Source of the DNA: Paracoccus fontiphilus
Lineage (GTDB): Bacteria > Pseudomonadota > Alphaproteobacteria > Rhodobacterales > Rhodobacteraceae
Length of the DNA: 33,653 nt
Direction of reading: 5' to 3'
Assembly (NCBI RefSeq): GCF_017356265.1
Contig: NZ_JAFNAW010000037.1
Span: 1 to 33,653, forward strand
The notes below the pieces were generated by a model. The model saw only the letters and a list, made by a program, of their open reading frames with translations. It was not told the DNA's origin and made no database searches. A program made the translations under genes and the position numbers. Of the stretch, positions 8,213 to 15,360 are shown piece by piece. The stretch's first letter is position 1. The number at the start of each line of letters is the position of its first letter.

Positions 8213-9337
8213 TCACGGCGTGATTGCAACCTTGAGAACCCCGTCGCGCTGGTGGGAGAAAAGATCATAGGCGGCCTCGATGTCATCCAGCCTGAAGCGA
8301 TGGGTGACGAGAGAGCCGAGATCGACACGCCCCGAAGCGACGACGTTCATCAGCCGGGTCATCCGCTCCTTGCCGCCGGGGCAGAGGCTCGTGACGATCC
8401 TGTGGTCGCCCAGGCCGGCCGCGAAGGCATCAAGCGGAATGCGGATGTCTTCCGAGTAAACGCCCAGGGACGACAGGGTGCCGCCAGGTCGCAGCACCCG
8501 CAGCGCACCCTCGAAGGTCGCCTGGCGGCCAAGCGCCTCGATGGCGACGTCCACGCCGCGGCCCTGGGTCAGGCGCATGATCTCGGCCACGGGGTCGCAT
8601 TTGCCGAAATCCACGATCTCGTCCGCACCAAGACGACGCGCCATCTGCTGCCTTTCCGGCAGAGACTCGACGGCAATGATGCGCGTCGCACCCATCAGCC
8701 GCGCGCCCGCCGTGGCGCAAAGGCCGATCGGGCCCTGCGCAAAGACGGCCACGGTATCGCCGATCCGCACCGCGCCGCTCTCGGCGCCGGAAAAGCCCGT
8801 CGACATGATGTCGGGGCACATCAGGACCTGCTCGTCCGAAAGAGCGTCGGGGATCGGGGCGAGGTTTGCCATGGCGTCCGGAACAAGAAGGTATTCGGCC
8901 TGCGCGCCGTCGATCGTGTTGCCGAAGCGCCAGCCACCCATGGCCTTGAAGCCGTGCTGCGTGCCCGCGCCGTCCTGGGAATGGCAGCCGCACAGGCAGG
9001 CCATCGAGTGACCCGAGGGCGTGATCGCGCCCGCGATGACCCGCTGTCCCTCGCGGTAGCCCGTCACCGCGGAGCCGAGCTTTTCTATGACGCCCACCGG
9101 CTCGTGCCCGATGGTCAGCCCGCGGGCCACCGGGTATTCGCCCTTGAGGATGTGGACATCGGTCCCGCAGATCGTCGTGGTCGTGATGCGGATCAGGGCG
9201 TCCAGAGGCCCGACATCCGGCACCGGCTTGTCCTCGAGAACGATGCGGCCCTTTTCGACGAAAACCGCAGCGCGCATCATCGTGCCCCGGGATCGCGGCC
9301 GGCCGGGTTGGGCTTTCGTGTCGACGGTCTGCTCCAT
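8213..9337 (-). CDS. Zinc-dependent secondary-alcohol dehydrogenase family protein
   Basis: The 374-residue medium-chain dehydrogenase oxidises alcohols or reduces ketones/aldehydes with NAD(P). The catalytic zinc ligands are visible as Cys57 in CGTDVH, His78-Glu79 in GHEP, and Asp176 in CPDIMSTGF. The Rossmann motif appears as AQGPIG. The blocks AITPSGH, GWRFGNTIDG and LCPGGKERM closely follow the isopropanol/2-butanol dehydrogenase branch rather than the classical ethanol dehydrogenases. An unusual Cys-rich loop (ACLCGCHS, about 113-120) follows the first zinc region. The ATG at 9337 has GGAGAG upstream; the frame runs open further upstream but that part has no family similarity. An FNR/FixK-type palindrome centred 62 bp upstream of the start suggests anaerobic or microaerobic control. 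Confidence 0.9.
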   Translation of the reverse strand: MEQTVDTKAQPGRPRSRGTMMRAAVFVEKGRIVLEDKPVPDVGPLDALIRITTTTICGTDVHILKGEYPVARGLTIGHEPVGVIEKLGSAVTGYREGQRVIAGAITPSGHSMACLCGCHSQDGAGTQHGFKAMGGWRFGNTIDGAQAEYLLVPDAMANLAPIPDALSDEQVLMCPDIMSTGFSGAESGAVRIGDTVAVFAQGPIGLCATAGARLMGATRIIAVESLPERQQMARRLGADEIVDFGKCDPVAEIMRLTQGRGVDVAIEALGRQATFEGALRVLRPGGTLSSLGVYSEDIRIPLDAFAAGLGDHRIVTSLCPGGKERMTRLMNVVASGRVDLGSLVTHRFRLDDIEAAYDLFSHQRDGVLKVAITP

Positions 9338-9390
9338 GCTCGCTCTCCAGGGATGCTTCGGACGCAGGTTAGCGCAGGCGCCCTTGCCGG

Positions 9391-9408
9391 CATTGACCTG
9401 CGTCAATG
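9391..9408 (-). promoter_or_regulatory. FNR/FixK-type binding site upstream of the alcohol dehydrogenase gene
   Basis: CATTGAC-CTGC-GTCAATG is a perfect 18-bp palindrome with the TTGAC-N4-GTCAA core typical of FixK/DNR-type sites. If it is centred at -41.5, transcription would start near 9358, leaving about 20 nt of leader that just holds the ribosome site. The -10 region read leftward (TAACCT) is a poor match. Confidence 0.8.
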
Positions 9409-9592
9409 AACGGAAGGATGCGTCTCGACCCCGACATTCGGTCGAAAGGCAGGCAGGGTGCGCAAATGCCGCGCCCGCTGCCGCCCTGCCAGGGACGGCC
9501 CTGCGCGTCGGGCGGAACGCCACCTTGTCCTTGCCCTCCGGGTCCCGGCCGCGCTTCAGCGTGCGGCGTGCCGGATCAGGGTTGGCGGTCTC

Positions 9593-10645
9593 TCAGATCA
9601 GCTTGACGCGGCGCAGCCAGCGCATGGCCTGGGTTTCGTTGTGAAGCTGGTGCACCTTGCACAAGAGTGAATGCGCCATGCTCCGGCGCGACAGTCGTCG
9701 TCCTGCCTGGCTTGTCGCCTGCGGGACCTCCAGCCAGGTCACGGATGATGTCGGCGCCTTGTCGGCCAGTTGCGCAAGCGCGTCGATCCAGGCATGGATG
9801 ATATGTTCCGCGCCGCGCCGCGCCGCGCCCGGGACCTGCTCGGGCGGCTCCAGCCAGGGGTTGGTGTTGATCTCGAAGATCTGGGGACGGCCGCCGACCA
9901 CGGCATAGTCGGCCCGCCCGTACTGGATGTTCGCCGCGTCAAAGGCCGCGCGCAGCGCCTCCATGTCCTCCTCGCCCTGCAGGAAGGCCAGCTCCTTGTC
10001 GGGCGCGGGCCTGGTGTTCGGGTCGGAGTATTCGCCCTTGCAGACCCACGCCTGGCTTTGATCCAGCGCCGAGGGGAAAAGCCGGTCATGCACGCGCATG
10101 TAGGACCGTTTCTCGTGCAGGCCCAACTCGTTTCGGGCATCGACGTATTCGGTGACGGCGAAATGATCGCCCTGCCGGTCGGCGGGGTCCAGCGCGGCGA
10201 TCGCGTCACGCAGCGCCTGCGGCGTTGCCAGAAGTTCGGATCGCGGGCCTTCGTGGTCGTCCAGGCGCCGCAGGAACACCGGATAGCGGAACTCCTCTGC
10301 CGGGGTGGTGATCGGCAGCATCCGGAAGTCGTTGACCCCGGCCTCGTGCAGCCGCCGCATGATGTCCAGGCGGCTGCCGACACGGTCGGGCAGGTTCAGC
10401 ATCCCGCATTCGGGACAGACCTGCCGCAAGGCCTCGATCCGGCGCATGACAAGCCGCATCTCGGCGGCGGTCAGGCGCTCCAGATCGGCAAAGACGTAGA
10501 TCGAACGGGGCAGGCGAGGAGATGAAAGAAGCTCATCATAGCTGAGAATGACAAGGCGTCCGTTCAGCGGATGCTTCCTGGTCTCGAGCACATCGCGGAT
10601 TGCGTATTGATGCTCATCGGTCGCGACAAAGGTAATCATGGGCAT
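9593..10645 (-). CDS. ATP-grasp domain protein coupled to the flippase
   Basis: The 350-residue protein is an ATP-grasp fold member, the fold that uses ATP to activate a carboxylate for ligation to an amine or thiol. QIFEINTNPW near residues 261-270 is the Mg-binding E-x-N-x-N block, preceded by YGRADYAVVGG. The FAVTEYVD segment matches the nucleotide-binding beta strand. The N-terminal 80 residues (ILSYDELL, SIYVFADLERL) are shared with a family of uncharacterised ATP-grasp proteins. The ATG at 10645 lies 6 nt after the flippase stop, with no ribosome site of its own, so translation is probably coupled. The location suggests it modifies the polysaccharide or a precursor, for example with an amino acid (inference). 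Glutathione-synthase-like or RimK-like chemistry is also possible. Confidence 0.8.
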   Translation of the reverse strand: MPMITFVATDEHQYAIRDVLETRKHPLNGRLVILSYDELLSSPRLPRSIYVFADLERLTAAEMRLVMRRIEALRQVCPECGMLNLPDRVGSRLDIMRRLHEAGVNDFRMLPITTPAEEFRYPVFLRRLDDHEGPRSELLATPQALRDAIAALDPADRQGDHFAVTEYVDARNELGLHEKRSYMRVHDRLFPSALDQSQAWVCKGEYSDPNTRPAPDKELAFLQGEEDMEALRAAFDAANIQYGRADYAVVGGRPQIFEINTNPWLEPPEQVPGAARRGAEHIIHAWIDALAQLADKAPTSSVTWLEVPQATSQAGRRLSRRSMAHSLLCKVHQLHNETQAMRWLRRVKLI

Positions 10646-10651
10646 TCACGT

Positions 10652-12097
10652 TTAACGGTTGCGGAGCAGTGATACAAAGCCCTGAAAGCATGGCCGACAA
10701 GCAAGACGCAGGGCAATAGGATAGGCGATCGCCCCGGTGGTAATAATTATCAATAAATTGGCCAAGGAAATATCGGGAGCATGGTCGCGAAAATACAAGC
10801 CGGTGATAATTCCGGCCATTATCAGCGCGGCCAGCCAAATCCGCCCGATGCGAAGAAGGGCTTCCGTTGCCCCTTTGCGAACAAGGACCTGCGCATAGAT
10901 CAGGGCCACGATGGTCGTCGAAAGCTCGTAGATCAGGAAGGCGACGGGTGCGGCAAAATGACCGTCGATCCAAGCGACGACCACGAAGCTTGCGGCCATG
11001 CAGACCAGTCCGATGGTGCTGCCGATCAGCCCGTATTCGGGCCGCCCAAGGGCCGAATACGACGAATAGAAGAATCGGTAAGGCAGGGACAGTCCCACTG
11101 CCAGACACAGGATCTGCGACAGGAGCACGGCCAGTTCCCAACCCGGTCCGACCAGAAGCGGAAGCAGCACGGGCGCACTGGCGGCCAGGCCGACAAAGGC
11201 CGGGACCGCCACGACCGCGACGCCCGAGGCGATCTCGCCCGCGGTGCGGACAAGCCGTGCAGGATCGTCCTGCAGCCGGACCAGGACCGAGAAGGCAAGG
11301 TTGTGCCCCACACCCATCAGCGCCATCCTCAAAGGATCGACGATCCGCAGGGCGATGTTGAGCTGGCCCAGCGTCACGGCCCCGAAAAAGGCGTTGACCA
11401 TGAAGGCCAGCACCGCCGGAGCAGAGGAGGTGACGCCGACATCGGCTAGGTGCAGCCAGGAAAAGCGGAAGATTTCCTGGAAGCGCGCGCCATGCCAGCG
11501 CACCGGAATCCAGATCTTCTGGCCGCGCGACCACAGGAACACGGCTGAAAGCATGGGATAAAGCACGTTCGGCAGAAGGCGCTGCAGCAGCAGCGCATAG
11601 ACGCCCCATCCCGCGATGGCGGTCACGATCGACAGGATGGATGCGATCACCGTGCTGAGCGCCTGGCAGGTCGAGATTTCGACGAACCGCCGGGACCGCC
11701 GGGCGACCGCCTTCGAGACCGCGCCGGGTCCCTGCCACAGCAGAAGCAGGCTGGACACGATCAGGCAAGCGGCAAAGCCCGGCGCGTCCACCCAGCGCTC
11801 GATCAGGGGGCCCATGACGATCGACAGCAAGATCGCGGCGGCAGTCAGGAATATCGACGCGAAAAGCGCCGTCTCCAGATGGGCCGTGTAAAGGCGCCGC
11901 CGCTGGCTCAGGGATTCCTCGAAGGGCAGCCCGATAAAGGCACCCATGACGGTGTTGACCCCCAGCACCAGCGCCGCCAGCCCAAACTCGGCCGGCGACA
12001 GGATGCGCGCGACAACCACCGTGCTGAGCATCTGCGCAGCAAGACGCACGACAGCATCCGCAGTCGAAGCTCCGATCCAGATTCTGAACATGTGCAT
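10652..12097 (-). CDS. Wzx-type polysaccharide flippase (MOP superfamily)
   Basis: The roughly 481-residue integral membrane protein has about 12-14 hydrophobic segments spread over its length, the pattern of the MOP exporter superfamily (Wzx/RfbX/ExoT-like). The first helices carry ARILSPAEFGLAALVLG, a recurring block in polysaccharide-synthesis flippases. It should move the lipid-linked repeat unit across the inner membrane. I chose the ATG at 12097 (or the next at 12091) over a longer start at 12229, which would overlap the divergent hydrolase gene and has a polar, family-unlike N-terminus. The ribosome site is weak (AAGAACGCAAG upstream). It heads a two-gene unit with the ATP-grasp gene and is divergent from the glycoside hydrolase. 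Confidence 0.87.
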   Translation of the reverse strand: MHMFRIWIGASTADAVVRLAAQMLSTVVVARILSPAEFGLAALVLGVNTVMGAFIGLPFEESLSQRRRLYTAHLETALFASIFLTAAAILLSIVMGPLIERWVDAPGFAACLIVSSLLLLWQGPGAVSKAVARRSRRFVEISTCQALSTVIASILSIVTAIAGWGVYALLLQRLLPNVLYPMLSAVFLWSRGQKIWIPVRWHGARFQEIFRFSWLHLADVGVTSSAPAVLAFMVNAFFGAVTLGQLNIALRIVDPLRMALMGVGHNLAFSVLVRLQDDPARLVRTAGEIASGVAVVAVPAFVGLAASAPVLLPLLVGPGWELAVLLSQILCLAVGLSLPYRFFYSSYSALGRPEYGLIGSTIGLVCMAASFVVVAWIDGHFAAPVAFLIYELSTTIVALIYAQVLVRKGATEALLRIGRIWLAALIMAGIITGLYFRDHAPDISLANLLIIITTGAIAYPIALRLACRPCFQGFVSLLRNR

Positions 12098-12154
12098 CTT
12101 GCGTTCTTGTTGTCTGACGACTGGTATCGGGTCAATCTGACGATCACAAGAAAT

Positions 12155-12178
12155 CCGCAGGCCATAATGCGGCTTTTT
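12155..12178 (+). promoter_or_regulatory. Small hairpin followed by a T-run in the flippase/hydrolase divergent region
   Basis: CCGCA-N8-TGCGG is followed by CTTTTT, 42 bp upstream of the hydrolase start. It looks like a miniature rho-independent terminator or attenuator in the hydrolase leader. The stem is only 5 bp, so chance is a real possibility. Confidence 0.25.
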
Positions 12179-12219
12179 CAGACCGTATATCGGCCTGCCC
12201 AGCTGAAACAGGATATTCC

Positions 12220-13404
12220 ATGAAATCACTGCACCAGCGGAAAATACGATCTCATTCCGAAACTCCAGTCATTTCCGCATATTCGCATTTTGTACGTTTT
12301 GTTCGAAACAATCTCGAACCCTGCCTTGCGGGCAAAAACGTCCTCCGCTCGCTTGCGGCGGTTGCCGTTATCTTGGGCACGCCCGGCACCGCGAGCGAGG
12401 GCGGGGCGCAGCCCGGCGCGATTCCCGACGACGCCCTTGGCCTCGCGGTGGGGCTTGACGCGTTGCGCTGGCAGGACAGCCTCGACCTGCGCGCCGAGTT
12501 TGCCGACTACGCGGCGATGGGGGTCCGCTGGCTGCGCACGGACCTGAACTGGGCCTCGGTGCAGGCGCAGGGGCCGGACAGCTTTGACTGGGGGGACATG
12601 GACCGGATCGTCGAAACGGCGAAGACCTTCGGCATCCAGGTGCTGCCGGTCGTGGGCGCGACGCCGGAATGGGCCTGGCAGGACCCCGAAAGCCCCTCGC
12701 CGCCCAAGGACCCCAAGGCCTATGGCCGCTTCCTGAAGGCAGCGGTGGAACGCTATGCTCCGCGCGGCATCCACACCTGGGAGATCTGGAACGAGCCCAA
12801 CCTGAAGGGGCCCTTTCCGCCCCGCCCCGATCCGGTCGCCTATGCGGCCTTGCTGAAAGAGGCGTCGCTGGCGATCCGCGCAGCCGATCCCGGCGCGACC
12901 ATCGTCCTGGGCGGGCTTGCCGCGGCAACCTCGACCAGGCTTTTCGGGAATTCGCCGGCGATCGCCGCCGTCGATTTCCTGGAAACCGTCTATGCCGAAG
13001 GGGCCGGGGACAGCTTCGATGCGGTCGGCTTCCACCCCTATACCGGGTCGGATCTGCCGGATCTCGAAGCCCGCCGGAACTCCTGGGGGCTGATGGCCGG
13101 GCCGATCCGGGACATCATGATCGCACATGGCGACAAGGCCAAGGCGATCTGGATCACGGAATACGGCGCCCCGACCAACGAGGACGGCGGCGGCGTGTCA
13201 GAAGCGCGGCAGGCCGAGCAGCTGGCCGCAAGCCATGCCCTGGCGCAAGAGACGCCCTGGCTGGGGCCGCTGTTCTGGTACAGCTATCGCGATCTCGGCA
13301 ACGATCCCTCGGACCGGGAGGACTGGTTCGGCCTGATGACCGGCGACAACCGCCCCAAGCCCGCCCGTGCCGCGCTGGAGAGCATCCTGTCCCGGCAGCC
13401 ATGA
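12220..13404 (+). CDS. Clan-A glycoside hydrolase, GH39/PslG-like, with N-terminal export segment
   Basis: A 394-residue (beta/alpha)8-barrel hydrolase of the retaining clan A. WEIWNEPN supplies the acid/base Glu192 and WITEYGAP the nucleophile Glu314; VGFHPYTG is another conserved barrel block. A hydrophobic segment at about 41-58 after a long basic N-terminus suggests Sec export or an inner-membrane anchor, as in PslG, the GH39 endoglycosidase of Pseudomonas Psl synthesis. It probably trims or releases the polysaccharide made by this locus. AGGA precedes the ATG by 8 nt. The first 100 bases are clearly AT-richer than the rest of the gene, continuing the base composition of the upstream intergenic region. 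A second hydrolase of similar design lies at 23256-24695. Confidence 0.87.
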   Translation: MKSLHQRKIRSHSETPVISAYSHFVRFVRNNLEPCLAGKNVLRSLAAVAVILGTPGTASEGGAQPGAIPDDALGLAVGLDALRWQDSLDLRAEFADYAAMGVRWLRTDLNWASVQAQGPDSFDWGDMDRIVETAKTFGIQVLPVVGATPEWAWQDPESPSPPKDPKAYGRFLKAAVERYAPRGIHTWEIWNEPNLKGPFPPRPDPVAYAALLKEASLAIRAADPGATIVLGGLAAATSTRLFGNSPAIAAVDFLETVYAEGAGDSFDAVGFHPYTGSDLPDLEARRNSWGLMAGPIRDIMIAHGDKAKAIWITEYGAPTNEDGGGVSEARQAEQLAASHALAQETPWLGPLFWYSYRDLGNDPSDREDWFGLMTGDNRPKPARAALESILSRQP

Positions 13405-13429
13405 CGGTCTGGCCGGTCTCCAGGTGGGC

Positions 13430-14221
13430 TTACCGGTCCCCCTGCCCCGCGCGCCGCAGCTCAAGGCGCAGGGCCCCGCCAGGGCCGGCAAGAACGTCCA
13501 GCGTCGCGTGAAGAAGGACGATCAGGCCGGTCATCTCCAGCGCTTCCTCGACCGTAGCCAGCAGGCTGTAGGCGACGTTGTCCCAGCCGTGGCTCCACCA
13601 CAGGTTCGCCCCGATCATCTCGACGCCCAGGGCGCCGCCGACAAACAGCGCACCGGCAAGAACAAAAAGCACCGCATTGCGCCTTGGCAGGGCAAGCAGG
13701 AAGCGGCTGAACGCAAGACCGGCCAGAAGCACGGCCGCCATCCCGGGAACGACCCAGGCAAAGGCAAGAAAGCCGCTGGCATCCACCACCCCTTCCATGA
13801 CCCTGTTGAGACCCTCGTGGACCTGCGCCGCCTCGTCATAGGCCAGGAACAGGAACATCAGCGCCAGAAGCAGCCAATGCCAGCGCCACCTGTCGCCGCC
13901 GCCGAATGCGAACAGGGCAACCGCCGACATCGCCACCATGTTCGCGACCAGAAGCGTGAAGTTGAGCAGGGTCGGCAGGTTGCGTTCCTCCTCGAACAGG
14001 AACAGTTCGGCCAGCCGGTGCAGCACCGCATTGTCGCTGAAGTAGGTCACGGCCGTTCCGCACAGGCTGAGCAAGAGCGCCAGCAGGAAGACGGCGCCAG
14101 CCACGGCATCGACCTGCGCGATCCGGATGCGTCTTGTCCTGCGGTCCGCGCCCTGCATCGCGGCCGCGGATTGCTCCATCATCAATGGCCTGTCCACATC
14201 GTCCCCCTTTGCCTGGCCCAT
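13430..14221 (-). CDS. Conserved multi-pass membrane protein of unknown function
   Basis: About 263 residues with six to seven hydrophobic segments. Acidic/histidine motifs lie close to the membrane: AYDEAAQVHEGLNRV after the third or fourth helix, and VEEALEMTGLIVLLHATL in the last. I recognise this as a family of uncharacterised membrane proteins with DEA-x2-HE and EE-x2-EM blocks, but no function is known to me. The conserved Glu, His and Asp residues could bind a metal or act as a membrane-embedded enzyme (inference). The start is uncertain: ATG 14221, GTG 14200 (with GGGGGA upstream) and ATG 14182 are all possible. It converges on the hydrolase gene and is divergent from the exoY-like gene, inside the polysaccharide locus. 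Confidence 0.75.
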   Translation of the reverse strand: MGQAKGDDVDRPLMMEQSAAAMQGADRRTRRIRIAQVDAVAGAVFLLALLLSLCGTAVTYFSDNAVLHRLAELFLFEEERNLPTLLNFTLLVANMVAMSAVALFAFGGGDRWRWHWLLLALMFLFLAYDEAAQVHEGLNRVMEGVVDASGFLAFAWVVPGMAAVLLAGLAFSRFLLALPRRNAVLFVLAGALFVGGALGVEMIGANLWWSHGWDNVAYSLLATVEEALEMTGLIVLLHATLDVLAGPGGALRLELRRAGQGDR

Positions 14222-14403
14222 CAACGGTGTCGCAAGGCCGGATTGTCGTCAATTCGTTACATTTCCTGACACCGAGGAAGACGACGACTATCGGTCTTGA
14301 AAAATGCCTTTTCCATCTAATTCTCTGAAAAACATAAAATTACCCTTGGGTATTTTCCGAATTGCACAAAACGTAATTTTCCAAGAGAGTTTTTTTTCTG
14401 CAG

Positions 14404-14427
14404 TGCAGATCGTCATTCCGATCTGCA
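14404..14427. repeat. Perfect 9-bp inverted repeat in the AT-rich control region
   Basis: TGCAGATCG and CGATCTGCA face each other across 6 nt, preceded by a T-tract and a further CTGCAG. The T-tract is on the wrong side for a rightward terminator, and the leftward strand carries A instead, so an operator is more likely than a terminator. Confidence 0.6.
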
Positions 14428-14543
14428 GTAACTGTCTTAATTGGCAAAAAACCGCCGATGCCGGTGGCTAGATATTAAAAATGGCAATATCAATTTCTTT
14501 TCTTTCAGTCCGCTAAATCAATCCTCCGAAAATTTCACTGGAA

Positions 14544-14570
14544 GGTTGTTTTTTAAATAATTGAACAACC
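14544..14570. repeat. Inverted repeat upstream of the exoY-like gene
   Basis: GGTTGTT and AACAACC are separated by 13 AT-rich bases and overlap the possible -35 element TTGAAC (14561-14566). The placement would suit a repressor or activator site. Confidence 0.45.
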
Positions 14571-14622
14571 ATAGGTAAATTGGTTAATTGCTCGCAAGTT
14601 AATGATTCCTTCCTCTTGATAA

Positions 14623-15336
14623 ATGATGGGTTCCATGGTGATGGAAGATGTTAGCAATGTTGCCATACGTCCGAACCGCCAAGCCGCACCGGCTTCGGCA
14701 AAGGTCTATGGTTCCGGACATTCGCTGTATTCGCGCCACTTCAAGAGGATTTTGGACGGGGGATTGTCCCTGGCCGTGCTTCCGGTCGTGCTGCCGATCA
14801 TCATTGTCCTGGCGGCGCTGATATTCATGGCGGATCGCCGCAACCCGTTCTTCTCGCACAGAAGGGTGGGCAGGAATGGCAAAATCTTCGGCTGTCTGAA
14901 ACTGCGGACTATGGTTGCCAACGCCGAGACCATGCTGCCCCGGCTTCTGGATGGCTGTCCCGCCAAACAAGAGGAATGGGCCGAATCGCAGAAGCTGACC
15001 GACGATCCGCGGGTCACGAAACTGGGTGCCGTGCTGCGCAAGACCAGCCTGGACGAGCTTCCGCAGTTGCTGAATGTGCTGCGCGGCGACATGAGCCTGG
15101 TCGGCCCGCGCCCGATCGTCCCGGACGAGCTGCGCCGCTATGGCGGCGACGCCGCGACCTATCTGCGCCTGCGTCCCGGCGTCACCGGCATGTGGCAGAC
15201 CACCGGGCGGAATGACGTGTCCTACGCCGAACGGGTCCGCATGGATGTGGAATACGAACAGAATGTCCAGTTGCGGACGGATATCCGCATCATGGCGATG
15301 ACTGCGCTGGCCATGCTGAAGAAGACGGGCCGCTAG
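14623..15336 (+). CDS. exoY: ExoY-like undecaprenyl-phosphate sugar-phosphate transferase (chain initiation)
   Basis: The 237-residue bacterial sugar transferase attaches the first sugar-1-phosphate to undecaprenyl phosphate in the inner membrane. One hydrophobic hairpin (about 48-70) is followed by the catalytic domain. Diagnostic blocks are FGCLKLRTM, the LDELPQLLNVLRGDMSL segment running into VGPRP, and RPGVTGMWQ. The length matches the short ExoY class without the extra N-terminal membrane domain of WcaJ/WbaP. Starts at 14623, 14626, 14635 and 14641 are all ATG in frame; none has a strong ribosome site. It is preceded by the AT-rich control region and stands alone on the plus strand, converging on the polymerase gene. 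The symbol reflects family, not proven substrate. Confidence 0.88.
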   Translation: MMGSMVMEDVSNVAIRPNRQAAPASAKVYGSGHSLYSRHFKRILDGGLSLAVLPVVLPIIIVLAALIFMADRRNPFFSHRRVGRNGKIFGCLKLRTMVANAETMLPRLLDGCPAKQEEWAESQKLTDDPRVTKLGAVLRKTSLDELPQLLNVLRGDMSLVGPRPIVPDELRRYGGDAATYLRLRPGVTGMWQTTGRNDVSYAERVRMDVEYEQNVQLRTDIRIMAMTALAMLKKTGR

Positions 15337-15341
15337 GCCCG
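15326..15341. terminator. Hairpin shared by the convergent exoY-like and wzy-like genes
   Basis: CGGGCC-GCTA-GGCCCG is a 6-bp stem whose loop and arm contain the TAG stop of the exoY-like gene. It can act in both directions between the two convergent genes, which are only 24 bp apart. No T-run follows. Confidence 0.5.
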
Positions 15342-15360
15342 CGACCTGCGGCCGGGCGCC

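Larger units (their letters stand above)
14222..14622. promoter_or_regulatory. AT-rich divergent regulatory region upstream of the initiating transferase
   Basis: About 400 bases that are strikingly AT-rich compared with the surrounding genes. They contain homopolymer tracts (eight T near 14390), near-palindromes (TTACCC-TT-GGGTA at 14340-14352) and the two clear dyads listed separately. No open frame is convincing. A TTGAAC at 14561 with GTTAAT 16 bp downstream is a possible promoter for the exoY-like gene, at low confidence. The region looks like a control hub for polysaccharide synthesis. Confidence 0.55.

Noticed and set aside
9338..9523. N-terminal extension of the alcohol dehydrogenase up to 9523
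   Set aside because: It would read through the FNR-type palindrome, has no family similarity, and the start at 9337 has a good ribosome site.
14390..14427. T-tract plus hairpin as a terminator
   Set aside because: The T-tract precedes the stem on the plus strand and becomes an A-tract after the stem on the minus strand, so neither direction gives an intrinsic terminator.
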